Part shown: positions 42,323 through 50,931 of the stretch, one piece after another
Layout of the letters: each line of letters starts with the position of its first letter
How positions within the stretch are numbered: the first letter of the stretch is position 1
Notes under the pieces: generated by a model
The model's input: only the letters and a program-made list of their open reading frames with translations
The model's database searches: none
Told to the model about the DNA's origin: nothing
Assembly (NCBI GenBank): GCA_030524525.1
Contig: JAUNGI010000013.1
Coordinates: forward strand, 1-61,309
Length of the DNA: 61,309 nt
Direction: 5' to 3'
DNA from: Lachnospiraceae bacterium
Lineage (GTDB): Bacteria; Bacillota; Clostridia; Lachnospirales; Lachnospiraceae
Position numbers and translations under genes: made by a program

Positions 42323-42345
42323 CTTCCTTCTTCTTTCTTTTTTGC

Positions 42346-45072
42346 TTATACCACCGTCAGGCGGAACCACAGCGCCCGGAGTCCCCGGCTTTCCCTGCGC
42401 GCCTCCGCCCGCAGACGCCGATAACAGCGCACCACATAGGCCGCTTCCTCCTCTGCCGGCCCGTTCCGCGAAAATCTTGCCTTCTGGGCGATCCGGCAGA
42501 CCTCCGCAAGGCTTGACGCTTCCTCCGCAGCCTGCTTCGGCGGATCGACGGTCAATTCCTGCTGCTCCGCCGTCGCCTCCTGCAAGCCCGCCTCTTCTGA
42601 CGCTTCCGCGCTCAGCTCCCGCTCCGCTCGCAGGCAGAAGTCCGCGTCGCTCTCCCGTTCTTCGGGCGTCAGCCCCCGCAGACCCAAGATCCGCAGGATC
42701 TCCCGATAATACGCCAGCATCCGCTGCCTGCCGTCGGCGCTGCACAGCATCGCTCTGCGCGTGCGCTTCCACCTGCCGACACAGGCCAGAACCGCAAATC
42801 CCACAAGTCCTACCGCCGCAAGCACCGCCAACAGCCGCCAGATAATTCCGAACAGCTTCCCGCCGCTTGCATCGTCTCCTCCTGCTCCGGTCGGAACGGG
42901 CGTCAGCGTCGCTCCCGCAGGCCCGCTGACGGCAGGCGTACCGGTGGGGGACTGAAGCCCCGTCGGAACGCGGCTCGGTACCACGCCGCTGGGCGAAACC
43001 GCCGCTGTCGGCACGGGCGTAACGCTCGCTCCGGACGAAACGACCGGCGTCGGTGTGGGCGTGGCAGGCTTTGACGTGGGCAGCGCAGTGAAATTGAAAT
43101 TCGTTCGATACCCTGCGGTCACCTCCACCGGATACCAGCCGTAATTGTCAATATAGATCTCCACCCATGCGTGCGCCGCGCTGTCCGGCACGTCAACCTC
43201 CACGAAAGGGACCGTCTCCCGTTCAACGGAGCCGTCCTCGGTCAGCGTTTCGATTTCCGCCTCATACACCGTCGTTCCTTTCCGAATGTCTACGGGACGA
43301 ACGACATAGCCCTCCACATAGCGCGCCGGGATCCCCAGCGAGCGGAACAGCATGGTCGCCGCCGAGGCAAAGTGCATGCAGTAGCCTTCCTTCGATTCGA
43401 ACAGAAAGTGCTCGATATAATCCTCTCCGGGCTCCATGGGCTGCGGAGAAAGCGAATATTCATAATTATCCAGCAGATAGCGGAACACCAGCTCCACGTC
43501 GCCCGCAAGGGTGCCCGTGCTCTTTAATACGCCTCTGACGCCCATGCATTCCGAAGGAATATCCAAATAAACGCTTTCCACATAGGCGCGGTACTCTTGA
43601 TTGTATCTTTCCAGCTCGTTCCGCAAATCCCCGAAAAAGCCCAGCATCGCCAGCTTGACTTCGTAGTTCTCATAAAAATCCGCCGTCAAAAGATTCAGAT
43701 CGCACCGGCTGGCGTCTCCGAAGGCATGATAAAACGGCCTTCCTTCGTTATTATAGTAATAACCGACCGTATACTGCGTGGACCCGGTCGGCTTCAGGCA
43801 GTTATCCGGCTCATTCTGCGCTCCGGTAAAGGAATACGTATCGTACGGGGCGTAATAATAGTTCGAATTGGCTCCCACGACCTTAATGTCCATATGAGCA
43901 TACTTTGCCTCCAGCCGATAGCCGGAGGCGACGGCGGGAACGCCCGTCTCTTCCCCGTAAGTAAAAAGGGCGTCCAGCAGTCGGGCCGTATAGAGCTGCG
44001 AGCCGCCGAAAGTCGAAACGACATCGGACATATAACGCTGCCGCTGCGCCGCCGTGATCTCCTCCCAGCGCTCGCCGGTATAATTCGTACCGATATAGCC
44101 GCGAAGATATACGCTGTCGCTGTCCTTCGGCAAAGTCACCTTCAAATGGGTCTGCTCCGTAAAACGGATGCCGTCCGTGGATCGGCTCAGCTCCCCGCCC
44201 GCCATTCCGGCAGAGGAACGGCTTCCGCCGACGCCAAACCCGTCCCCGCTGCTCATCATACGGTCAAGCTTCGCTCCGATCTCCTTCATGAGCTTCTTCA
44301 TATCCATTTCCCGAAGCGCCGACTGCAGCGCAAGCCGCGTCTTGCTTTCCTCCAGCGCCGCGTCATAAAGCGGCTCGCTGCAGATCAGGCGGGACAATCC
44401 CATGACCGCGATCAGAAGAAACAGAACAAAGCCAAGCAGACGGACGCGCTCCCGGGCGGGCATCTCCGTTACGCTCCCGGACATCCAGACAAGAAAGCAG
44501 TGAACGATCAGCAGCAGAAAAAACGGAGTCTCCGGAAAGGCATCCACCCACGCGCAAAGCCCCAGAAAAAGCAGCACGCCCACAAGCCAGCAGCCCCGCA
44601 GCCGGCAATGCGTCACCGACACCGCCAAAAGGAACGCCAGCAGTACGGCGATCAGGCAGAACAGCGCCGTGATCGAAGTCTTGCTCGGATAATATGTGAC
44701 AAACTCGATCAGCTCCGCCTCATAAAAGCGGTTGAATTTTCCGATAAAGGCGTTTTCCAGATGATAAAGACCGTCCTGAACAAAGTCCCAGCGGGAATAG
44801 AGGTACCAGAAGCACAGAAACGCTCCCGGCAGCAGCAGAAGCGAGGAAAAGCGCTTCCACGAAAGAGCAAAGACAAAATACGCCGAGATCAGACCGAGAA
44901 ACAGGTAGAGCCCCGGCGCCGCAGACAGCCCCAGCGCCTGCAAAAAGCCGGTCAGCAGCAGAAAAACGCCGGCAAAGACAAGGAAGAAGCGATAAACGCC
45001 CAGAACGAAGCGCGACAGCCCGGTGTCCGCGGTCGTTTTTTCTTCGATCCGTATTTGATGTACCCCAACCAT
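42346..45072 (-). CDS. Membrane transglutaminase-like protein (TgpA type)
   Basis: 908 residues. Six or so N-terminal TM helices (20-235), an extracytoplasmic region, a transglutaminase-core domain (about 525-660) with Cys565 in EGYCMHFASA and His634 in AAHAWVEIY. The third triad position is Glu650 (GWYPVEVT) where Asp is classical. A Pro/Thr linker (about 665-745), a TM helix and a cytoplasmic tail of about 130 residues follow. The trio MoxR-DUF58-TgpA is a recurrent gene set thought to assemble or fold membrane/periplasmic complexes. It is the last gene of that operon. Confidence 0.9.
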   Translation of the reverse strand: MVGVHQIRIEEKTTADTGLSRFVLGVYRFFLVFAGVFLLLTGFLQALGLSAAPGLYLFLGLISAYFVFALSWKRFSSLLLLPGAFLCFWYLYSRWDFVQDGLYHLENAFIGKFNRFYEAELIEFVTYYPSKTSITALFCLIAVLLAFLLAVSVTHCRLRGCWLVGVLLFLGLCAWVDAFPETPFFLLLIVHCFLVWMSGSVTEMPARERVRLLGFVLFLLIAVMGLSRLICSEPLYDAALEESKTRLALQSALREMDMKKLMKEIGAKLDRMMSSGDGFGVGGSRSSAGMAGGELSRSTDGIRFTEQTHLKVTLPKDSDSVYLRGYIGTNYTGERWEEITAAQRQRYMSDVVSTFGGSQLYTARLLDALFTYGEETGVPAVASGYRLEAKYAHMDIKVVGANSNYYYAPYDTYSFTGAQNEPDNCLKPTGSTQYTVGYYYNNEGRPFYHAFGDASRCDLNLLTADFYENYEVKLAMLGFFGDLRNELERYNQEYRAYVESVYLDIPSECMGVRGVLKSTGTLAGDVELVFRYLLDNYEYSLSPQPMEPGEDYIEHFLFESKEGYCMHFASAATMLFRSLGIPARYVEGYVVRPVDIRKGTTVYEAEIETLTEDGSVERETVPFVEVDVPDSAAHAWVEIYIDNYGWYPVEVTAGYRTNFNFTALPTSKPATPTPTPVVSSGASVTPVPTAAVSPSGVVPSRVPTGLQSPTGTPAVSGPAGATLTPVPTGAGGDDASGGKLFGIIWRLLAVLAAVGLVGFAVLACVGRWKRTRRAMLCSADGRQRMLAYYREILRILGLRGLTPEERESDADFCLRAERELSAEASEEAGLQEATAEQQELTVDPPKQAAEEASSLAEVCRIAQKARFSRNGPAEEEAAYVVRCYRRLRAEARRESRGLRALWFRLTVV

Positions 45073-45109
45073 ATAGCGTTCTCTCCCTCCCCTGCGGATT
45101 TTTCGGTTT

Positions 45110-46330
45110 TTACAGCAGGCGATCGCTCAGCCTTCCAAGCTTCCGCAGCTCCTGCTCCAGCCGTTCGGCATGCAGCGCATATTCCCGAATGCCGTACCGT
45201 TTTTCCTCGTCTTCCGAAAGCGTTCGTTCCGAATCGTTCCAAACGATGTGAAAATACGTCAGATATGCGTTTTTCTTTTCCTGCGAGAGAAGCCCGCGGT
45301 CCCGCTCGGTAAGCTCCCGAGAAAAATACAGCACATTGGAATAGCTTTCACGGAAGCGGCGTTCCAGATAAAACGGAACGACTCCCACCGTCTTCGGATA
45401 ACAGCGCACGCGCAGCAAAAAGCCGATCGCCTCGTAAAGCTGCTCCTCGCTCTCCATGCGGAGCCGGCATTCCGAACCGTTTTCCGGCTGGTACCATGCA
45501 AGATAATGCATCCGCCCCTCTTCCAGCAGCTTGGCGGAAACGCTGAGCGCCGCCTCGATCGTCGCCTCATACTCCGCGATCGCCGCTTGACCGTTTGACT
45601 CATACAGCTCCACCAAAAGCACCGTGGAACAGTCCAGCGGCAGCCCCAGCTCCTTCATCATCAGCGCGTCCTGCTTTGCGGTCAGCTTCCAATGCGCCCG
45701 GTTCAATTTGTCTCCGGGCAGATATTCCCGCACGCCGAACAGCTCCGCCGGGTCGTCTCCGGCGCGGTGCGCGGAATAGACCTCCTCTCCGGACAGGGCG
45801 TAGGGATTGGGCTTGACCGGAGGCTGCTCCACCAAATGCAGCTTTGGCAGAACCGTCAGCTCCAGCGGCTCCTTTGCCGCGTTCAGCGTCACGGAAAAAA
45901 GGCGCAGCCAGTCGCAGAGCTTTGCGGAGCGGATCCACACCTGCGTCACGCCGCAGTGAACCGCATCCATCTGAAGCCGAAGCTCCCGACGGCTCTGCCC
46001 CAGCAGGAAGCCCTGAAATTTCTGCTTCCGGTTCTGTCCGTTAAATGCCTCCCGGCTTTCCAGTTCCAGCATAAAAAAGCCGCCGGCAGCGCCGCTTTTG
46101 CTTACCAGCGTAACGCCGAAGGACAGCGGCTCCCCCTTTTGCACCGTCCGGCTCCTCCCGTACCAGCGGCACGAAAGACGCTTTCGGGAATACCAAAGAT
46201 GCAAAAACGAAACGCCCGGAAGCAGCACGGCGAACAGCAGCAGGACCGACAGGGAATGCCGATCATACATAATTGCCAGATACAGCGCGGCAAGAACAAA
46301 TAAAAAGTAGAGCACACGGTTACGAAGCAT
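45110..46330 (-). CDS. DUF58 domain-containing membrane protein
   Basis: 406 residues. Two N-terminal TM helices (about 5-45) and a cytoplasmic DUF58 domain with the diagnostic REYLPGDKLNRAHWKLTAK and a vWA-like continuation (DCSTVLLVELYES). It pairs with MoxR AAA+ ATPases as their vWA-type client adaptor. Located 45 bp after moxR and 37 bp before the transglutaminase gene. GAGGGACCG precedes the ATG. Confidence 0.92.
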   Translation of the reverse strand: MLRNRVLYFLFVLAALYLAIMYDRHSLSVLLLFAVLLPGVSFLHLWYSRKRLSCRWYGRSRTVQKGEPLSFGVTLVSKSGAAGGFFMLELESREAFNGQNRKQKFQGFLLGQSRRELRLQMDAVHCGVTQVWIRSAKLCDWLRLFSVTLNAAKEPLELTVLPKLHLVEQPPVKPNPYALSGEEVYSAHRAGDDPAELFGVREYLPGDKLNRAHWKLTAKQDALMMKELGLPLDCSTVLLVELYESNGQAAIAEYEATIEAALSVSAKLLEEGRMHYLAWYQPENGSECRLRMESEEQLYEAIGFLLRVRCYPKTVGVVPFYLERRFRESYSNVLYFSRELTERDRGLLSQEKKNAYLTYFHIVWNDSERTLSEDEEKRYGIREYALHAERLEQELRKLGRLSDRLL

Positions 46331-46375
46331 CGGTCCCTCTCATTCCGCCGCTCACAGGAGCGGTTTTCTCAGCCT

Positions 46376-47335
46376 TTATTTTACACCCTTCTTTTCCACC
46401 AGCTTCGGAGCCGGCACCTGCATCAGAATATCCTCCGCCAGCTTTTCCGTCCGCAGATGATTGACGCGCGCCATCGGCGTTAAAACCATACGATGCGCCG
46501 CAACGCAGGAAAAAATCTCCTGTACGTCCGCCGGCAGCACATAGTCCCGTCCTTCCTGAAGCGCGTTTGCCTTCGCCATGCCCGCCAGCGCCAGCGAACC
46601 CCGCGGACTCAGACCGAGCGCAAGCGATTCGTGACTTCTCGTGGCGGCGGAAAGGCGCGCGATATAGCTGTAGATCGCATCATGAACGTAAACGTCCTCC
46701 ACCTGCCTCATCAGCCGGGAAAGCGCATCGCAGTCCATCACCTTAACGACGGCGTCGAGCGGATTGCCGGCGCCCCGATCCCGCATCAGCGTCACCTCCG
46801 CCGCCGGTTCGGGATAGCCCATGCTCGTCCGGATCATAAAACGGTCGAGCTGCGATTCCGGAAGCATCTGCGTTCCTGCGGAGCCGACCGGGTTCTGCGT
46901 CGCCATAACGATAAACGGCTTGGGAACCGCTCTCGTTACGCCGTCCACGGTCACGCTTCCCTCCTCCATGACCTCCAGCAGCGCGGACTGGGTCTTGGAC
47001 GAGGTCCGGTTGATCTCGTCCGCCAGAAAGAGGTTGCACATAATGCCGCCCTCCACATAGACCTGCCGATTGGTCGCTTTGTTATATACGCTGTAGCCCA
47101 CCACATCGGACGGCATCACGTCCGGCGTAAATTGCAGACGCTTGTAGGAAAGCTCCATCGCTCTGGAAAACGCCAGCGCCAGCGTGGTCTTTCCCACTCC
47201 GGGCACATCCTCGATCAAAATATGACCGCCCGCAAGAATGGCGGTAAGGATCCGGTGAATGACCGCATCCTTACCGACAACGACCCGGCGGATCTCCTGC
47301 TCTACCATTTGCAACTGTTTCTGTTCTTCTCTCAT
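46376..47335 (-). CDS. MoxR-family AAA+ ATPase
   Basis: 319 residues from the ATG at 47335 (GGGGG upstream). Walker A in EDVPGVGKTTLALAF, Walker B in NLFLADEINRTS, sensor 1 in FIVMATQNPVGSAGT, and the C-terminal lid (LGLSPRGSLALAGMAKANAL). It acts as a chaperone-like motor for the DUF58/transglutaminase partners encoded downstream. It follows the second GH10 gene by 26 bp. Confidence 0.94.
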   Translation of the reverse strand: MREEQKQLQMVEQEIRRVVVGKDAVIHRILTAILAGGHILIEDVPGVGKTTLALAFSRAMELSYKRLQFTPDVMPSDVVGYSVYNKATNRQVYVEGGIMCNLFLADEINRTSSKTQSALLEVMEEGSVTVDGVTRAVPKPFIVMATQNPVGSAGTQMLPESQLDRFMIRTSMGYPEPAAEVTLMRDRGAGNPLDAVVKVMDCDALSRLMRQVEDVYVHDAIYSYIARLSAATRSHESLALGLSPRGSLALAGMAKANALQEGRDYVLPADVQEIFSCVAAHRMVLTPMARVNHLRTEKLAEDILMQVPAPKLVEKKGVK

Positions 47336-47361
47336 AGCCCCCACATCTCCGGTCTGCAATA

Positions 47362-48600
47362 TTATTGTTCCTGCTTTTCCTGCAATACTCCGTAATAAGC
47401 AGGCTTTGGCTCCAGCGCCGCGTCAAACAAAAGCGGATACTGGGAGCTCCTCCATGAGTAAATATCCGAAACGCCCCAAAGCGTCAGACCGGTAATATTC
47501 GTGCTTCCCAGCTTTTCATATATTGAAATGATCTGAAACAGCTTGTCATAATATTCGCCCTGCTTTTGGAAGCTTGCCTCGTCGTTTCCTGTGGTCGTAA
47601 CATCCAGCTCCGTGATCTGCACCTCGATGCCCAGCTTGGAAAAGCGTTCCAAGGTACGGGTATAATTATCCACGCTCGGATAATCCACGTCCAGATGGCT
47701 CTGCATTCCCACGCCGTCGATCAGACCGAGGGAGATCAGCTCCTTAACAACCGTCATGATCGCCGTCTGCTTCTGGTCGATATAGCAGTTGAAGTCGTTA
47801 TAAAACAGCTTGGTTTCCGGCGACGCGTACTTTCTTGCATATTCAAACGCATAGCGGATAAAGTCCTCTCCGAGGATCTGGTACCAATAGCTGTTCCGAT
47901 ATTCGCCGCTGCCGTCCTCAAACGCCTCGTTGACAACGTCCCAAACGTAAACCAGCCCCGGATAATTCGTATCGCAGTATTCGATCACCTGCTTGATATA
48001 GCTTTCCATGCGCGACAGCATGACCTCCTTGGAAACGAGCGCGCCGTTGTTCTGAAAGCCTTCCTTAAAGAACCAGTCGGGCGTCTGCGAATGCCACACA
48101 AGAACATGCCCTCTGACCTTCAGATCATGCTCCTTTGCCCAGTCCAGAATATCGGTCGCCCGCTTCGGGAACATGACCACGACCTCGTTCTGGGAAATGC
48201 ACGCCATTTGATTCAACAAGGCGTCGGGCTTCATCTCGTTCTCGCAGGTGACCGTATTGAACTGCTCCAGCACCAGCTTTTCCAGCTTTTCGTTGCCGAG
48301 CATGCTGCTGGAAATGCAGGTCCCCACAGTAAAATACCCCTGATAATGTTCACACAGCCGCGTTCCCAATACGGCTTCCGCCTCCGGCACCTCGTAGATC
48401 GGCGGCATGGCCTCCGGCGTTGCTTCCGGCGTCGGGCTTGCCTCCGGCTCCGTGCTCGGCGACGGCGCAGCGGCGGCGCCGTCCTGCGATGCAGGCTCCG
48501 AATTGTCCACCTTGCTGCATCCGACCGCGCTCATACACATGCCTGCCAGCAGTCCCATGCAAAGCCAGCGCCGCAGAGATCGTTTCCACATACATTTCAT
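47362..48600 (-). CDS. GH10 endo-1,4-beta-xylanase lipoprotein (second copy)
   Basis: 412 residues from the ATG at 48600. Lipoprotein signal (MCMSAVGC), a short Glu/Pro/Ser linker, then a GH10 barrel: NTVTCENEMKPDALLNQ, GHVLVWHSQTPDWFFKEG, acid/base Glu in WDVVNEAF, nucleophile Glu in VQITELDV, and LTLWGVSDIYSW. It is the same subtype as the gene at 29961-31454 but with a shorter linker and clearly diverged DNA, so an old duplication. Its promoter also leads into the MoxR operon. Confidence 0.93.
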   Translation of the reverse strand: MKCMWKRSLRRWLCMGLLAGMCMSAVGCSKVDNSEPASQDGAAAAPSPSTEPEASPTPEATPEAMPPIYEVPEAEAVLGTRLCEHYQGYFTVGTCISSSMLGNEKLEKLVLEQFNTVTCENEMKPDALLNQMACISQNEVVVMFPKRATDILDWAKEHDLKVRGHVLVWHSQTPDWFFKEGFQNNGALVSKEVMLSRMESYIKQVIEYCDTNYPGLVYVWDVVNEAFEDGSGEYRNSYWYQILGEDFIRYAFEYARKYASPETKLFYNDFNCYIDQKQTAIMTVVKELISLGLIDGVGMQSHLDVDYPSVDNYTRTLERFSKLGIEVQITELDVTTTGNDEASFQKQGEYYDKLFQIISIYEKLGSTNITGLTLWGVSDIYSWRSSQYPLLFDAALEPKPAYYGVLQEKQEQ

Positions 48601-48649
48601 AGTTTTCCTGTTACCTCCTAAAAAATACCGGTTTTTGCTCTTTCTGCTG

Positions 48650-48678
48650 ATTATACCAGTTTTTTTCTTCCATGTAAA
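48650..48678 (-). promoter_or_regulatory. Promoter of the GH10-MoxR-DUF58-transglutaminase operon
   Basis: Minus strand TTTACA (48673-48678), 17-bp spacer, TATAAT (48650-48655). Confidence 0.75.
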
Positions 48679-48773
48679 CATATCACAGGAAACTTAATAT
48701 TTTCGTAAAATATCGCCTCTTGTTTCATCACGCCTTCCGCCGTCTCTGCATAAACTTAGAGGGAGCTTTTCTT

Positions 48774-49247
48774 TTGAGCGTATGGTTTATGTATCAGAAT
48801 CATTGGAACCCCATCCACGCCACCGCTGATATCCTTGGGAGCGAGGAATATCCTCAGCTCCACGGCTGCGTCTGCTTCCGCCAAATGCCGACCGGCGTTC
48901 TGGTGACCGCCGAGCTTTTTGGTCTTCCCTACAGCGACGCCTGTCATTCCGGCATTTTCGCGTTTCACATCCACGAGGGAAGCAGCTGTACGGGAAACGC
49001 CGAGGACCCGTTTGCCGACGCCGGAGGGCACTGGAACCCGAACGACTGCCCGCACCCCTATCACGCCGGAGACCTGCCGCCGCTTTTGGGAAACCACGGC
49101 TACGCCTATCTTTCCACCTTTACCGACCGATTCACCATCGAACAGATCCTCGGCAGGGTCATCATCGTCCACGAAATGCCCGACGATTTTATGACGCAGC
49201 CCTCCGGAAATTCCGGCAGAAAGATCGCCTGCGGAAAGATTCGCTGA
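48774..49247 (+). CDS. Cu/Zn superoxide dismutase-like protein without signal peptide
   Basis: 157 residues from a TTG at 48774 (GAGGGAG eight bases upstream); the ATG at 48789 is an alternative. The ligand set of Cu/Zn SOD is present: FHIHEGSSC, GGHWNPND, HPYHAGDLP (His and Asp for zinc) and VIIVHE, plus GNSGRKIACGKI with the active-site Arg. The enzyme would convert superoxide to peroxide and oxygen. Bacterial SodC is normally exported, but this one has neither signal peptide nor lipobox. It lies just upstream of a tRNA gene. Confidence 0.85.
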   Translation: MSVWFMYQNHWNPIHATADILGSEEYPQLHGCVCFRQMPTGVLVTAELFGLPYSDACHSGIFAFHIHEGSSCTGNAEDPFADAGGHWNPNDCPHPYHAGDLPPLLGNHGYAYLSTFTDRFTIEQILGRVIIVHEMPDDFMTQPSGNSGRKIACGKIR

Positions 49248-49265
49248 AAAATCTGTTTTTTCTCA

Positions 49266-49294
49266 TTGACAAAGGCCGATTCCTGTGCTAAGAT
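49266..49294 (+). promoter_or_regulatory. tRNA-Leu promoter
   Basis: TTGACA (49266-49271), 17-bp spacer, TAAGAT (49289-49294), 29 bp before the tRNA. Confidence 0.75.
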
Positions 49295-49323
49295 AATCAA
49301 GCGTGTTGAGAAACACGATATTT

Positions 49324-49406
49324 GCGGACTTGCTGGAATTGGCAGACAGGCATGACTAAGGATCATGTGCCCCTAGGGCGTTCGGGTTCAAGTCCCGTAG
49401 TCCGCA
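49324..49406 (+). tRNA. tRNA-Leu, anticodon AAG
   Basis: Acceptor GCGGACT/AGTCCGC, D arm CTG/CAG, anticodon stem CATGA/TCATG with loop CTAAGGA (anticodon AAG, reads CUU and, if A34 becomes inosine, CUC/CUA), long class II variable arm (GCCC-CTA-GGGC) and T loop TTCAAGT. The outermost T-stem pair is T-T. CCA is not encoded. A34 in a tRNA-Leu is uncommon in bacteria. Confidence 0.9.
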
Positions 49407-49409
49407 TCT

Positions 49410-49455
49410 AACGGCGCGAAGCAGAACATAGACGGTTCCTGTTTCGCGCCGTTTT
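49410..49455. terminator. Bidirectional terminator after tRNA-Leu / gatB
   Basis: Stem AACGGCGCGAAGCAG with CTGTTTCGCGCCGTT (one G-T), then TTTTG; it lies between the plus-strand tRNA and the minus-strand gatB stop. Confidence 0.82.
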
Positions 49456-49485
49456 GTGTTGACAAAAACGGACGCCAGCCGCGCG

Positions 49486-50931
49486 TTACTCCAATCTCCC
49501 GAGCGCCTCCTCCAAAAGCCCGCGGATGCGCTCCGCCTGTCCCCTGCCGCGCAGCGCCTTCATCGTCTGCCCCACCAGATAGCCGATCGCCTTCTGTTTC
49601 CCGTTCCGGTAATCCTGCACGGCTTCGGGATTTTCCCGAAGGATTCGTTCCGCCGTTTCGCGCAGAGCCGTCTCGTCGGAGACCAAAGAAAGCCCCTGCG
49701 CCTTCACATATTCCGCCGGCGCTATGGGCTCGGAAAGCATCCGGGTGAAGATCTCCTTTGCGGTCGTCCGGTTGATCCGCCCGTCGGCAAGCAGCCGCAG
49801 CAGCTCCGCAAGCGCCTCCGGCGTGACCGGGAACGGCTCGCCCTCCTTCCGCACGCGCAGAAGCTCGGTCAGAATAAACTTTCCGGCCTCCTTCGGCGGC
49901 GCGCCCGCGGCAGCCGTCCGTTCAAAGAAATCCGCAACGTCCGCATCCTCGGTAAGCAGTTCCGCATCGTAGGCGGGCAGTCCCCACGCGGAAGCGTAAT
50001 ACGCCTGCCGCTCCCTGCGGCTCTTTGGAAGCGAAGCCTTTACCTGTGCGATCCACTCCGGAGAAATGCGGATGAGCGGAAGATCGGGCTCCGGAAAATA
50101 GCGGTAATCCTCGGCGTTCTCTTTGGAGCGCATCCCCACGCTTTCCCCGGTCGCCTCGTCAAAACGGCGCGTCTCCTGCCGCACGGCTCCGCCCGCCGCA
50201 AGAACCGCGAGCTGCCGCTTGGTTTCCGCCGCGATCGCCTGACGGACGCTCCGGAAGGAGCTTAGATTTTTCATCTCCGTCCGGGTTCCGAGCGGCGTTC
50301 CCGGTTTATGTACCGACAAATTCACATCCACGCGCATCGAGCCCTCCTGCATCCGGCAGTCCGAAATCCCCGCATACAGCAGACGGTCCCGCAGCTCCTT
50401 CAAAAAGGCGACGACCTGTTCCGCGCTCCGCAGATCCGGCTCGGTCACGATCTCCAGCAGCGGAACTCCGCAGCGGTTATAATCCACCAGCGAATGCTTC
50501 CCGTCCTCGCTGTGGATCAGCTTTCCGGCGTCCTCCTCCATATGCAGCTCATGGATCCGCACCGTAAATTTCTCCGCCGCTTCCTGCGGAGTACGAACGC
50601 GCACCGCACCGTCATAGCAGATCGGCGCGTACAGCTGGGAGATCTGGTAGGACTTGGGCAGGTCGGGATAAAAATAATTTTTCCGATCCATCCGCGTTTC
50701 CCGGCGGATCCGACAGTCCAGCACGAGCCCTGCGGCGATCGCATGCTCCACGACCCTCCGATTGAGACGCGGCAGGCTCCCCGGCTGTCCCGTGCAGACC
50801 GGACAGCAAAGCGTATTGGGCGCGGCGCCGAACCGGGTGCTGCATCCGCAGAAGATTTTCGTTTCGGTTCGAAGCTCCGCATGAACCTCCAGCCCGATCA
50901 CCGTTTCATAGGTTTCCCGAAGTTCCGTCAT
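49486..50931 (-). CDS. gatB: Asp-tRNA(Asn)/Glu-tRNA(Gln) amidotransferase subunit B
   Basis: 481 residues from the ATG at 50931. Signature start YETVIGLEVHAELRTETKIFCGC, Cys-rich zinc region (CGCSTRF ... CCPVCTGQPG), kinase domain MDRKNYFYPDLPKSYQISQ, and a C-terminal YqeY-like tRNA-binding tail. It phosphorylates the Glu/Asp on misacylated tRNA for amidation. Its start overlaps the end of the PTS gene by 26 bp. Confidence 0.97.
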   Translation of the reverse strand: MTELRETYETVIGLEVHAELRTETKIFCGCSTRFGAAPNTLCCPVCTGQPGSLPRLNRRVVEHAIAAGLVLDCRIRRETRMDRKNYFYPDLPKSYQISQLYAPICYDGAVRVRTPQEAAEKFTVRIHELHMEEDAGKLIHSEDGKHSLVDYNRCGVPLLEIVTEPDLRSAEQVVAFLKELRDRLLYAGISDCRMQEGSMRVDVNLSVHKPGTPLGTRTEMKNLSSFRSVRQAIAAETKRQLAVLAAGGAVRQETRRFDEATGESVGMRSKENAEDYRYFPEPDLPLIRISPEWIAQVKASLPKSRRERQAYYASAWGLPAYDAELLTEDADVADFFERTAAAGAPPKEAGKFILTELLRVRKEGEPFPVTPEALAELLRLLADGRINRTTAKEIFTRMLSEPIAPAEYVKAQGLSLVSDETALRETAERILRENPEAVQDYRNGKQKAIGYLVGQTMKALRGRGQAERIRGLLEEALGRLE

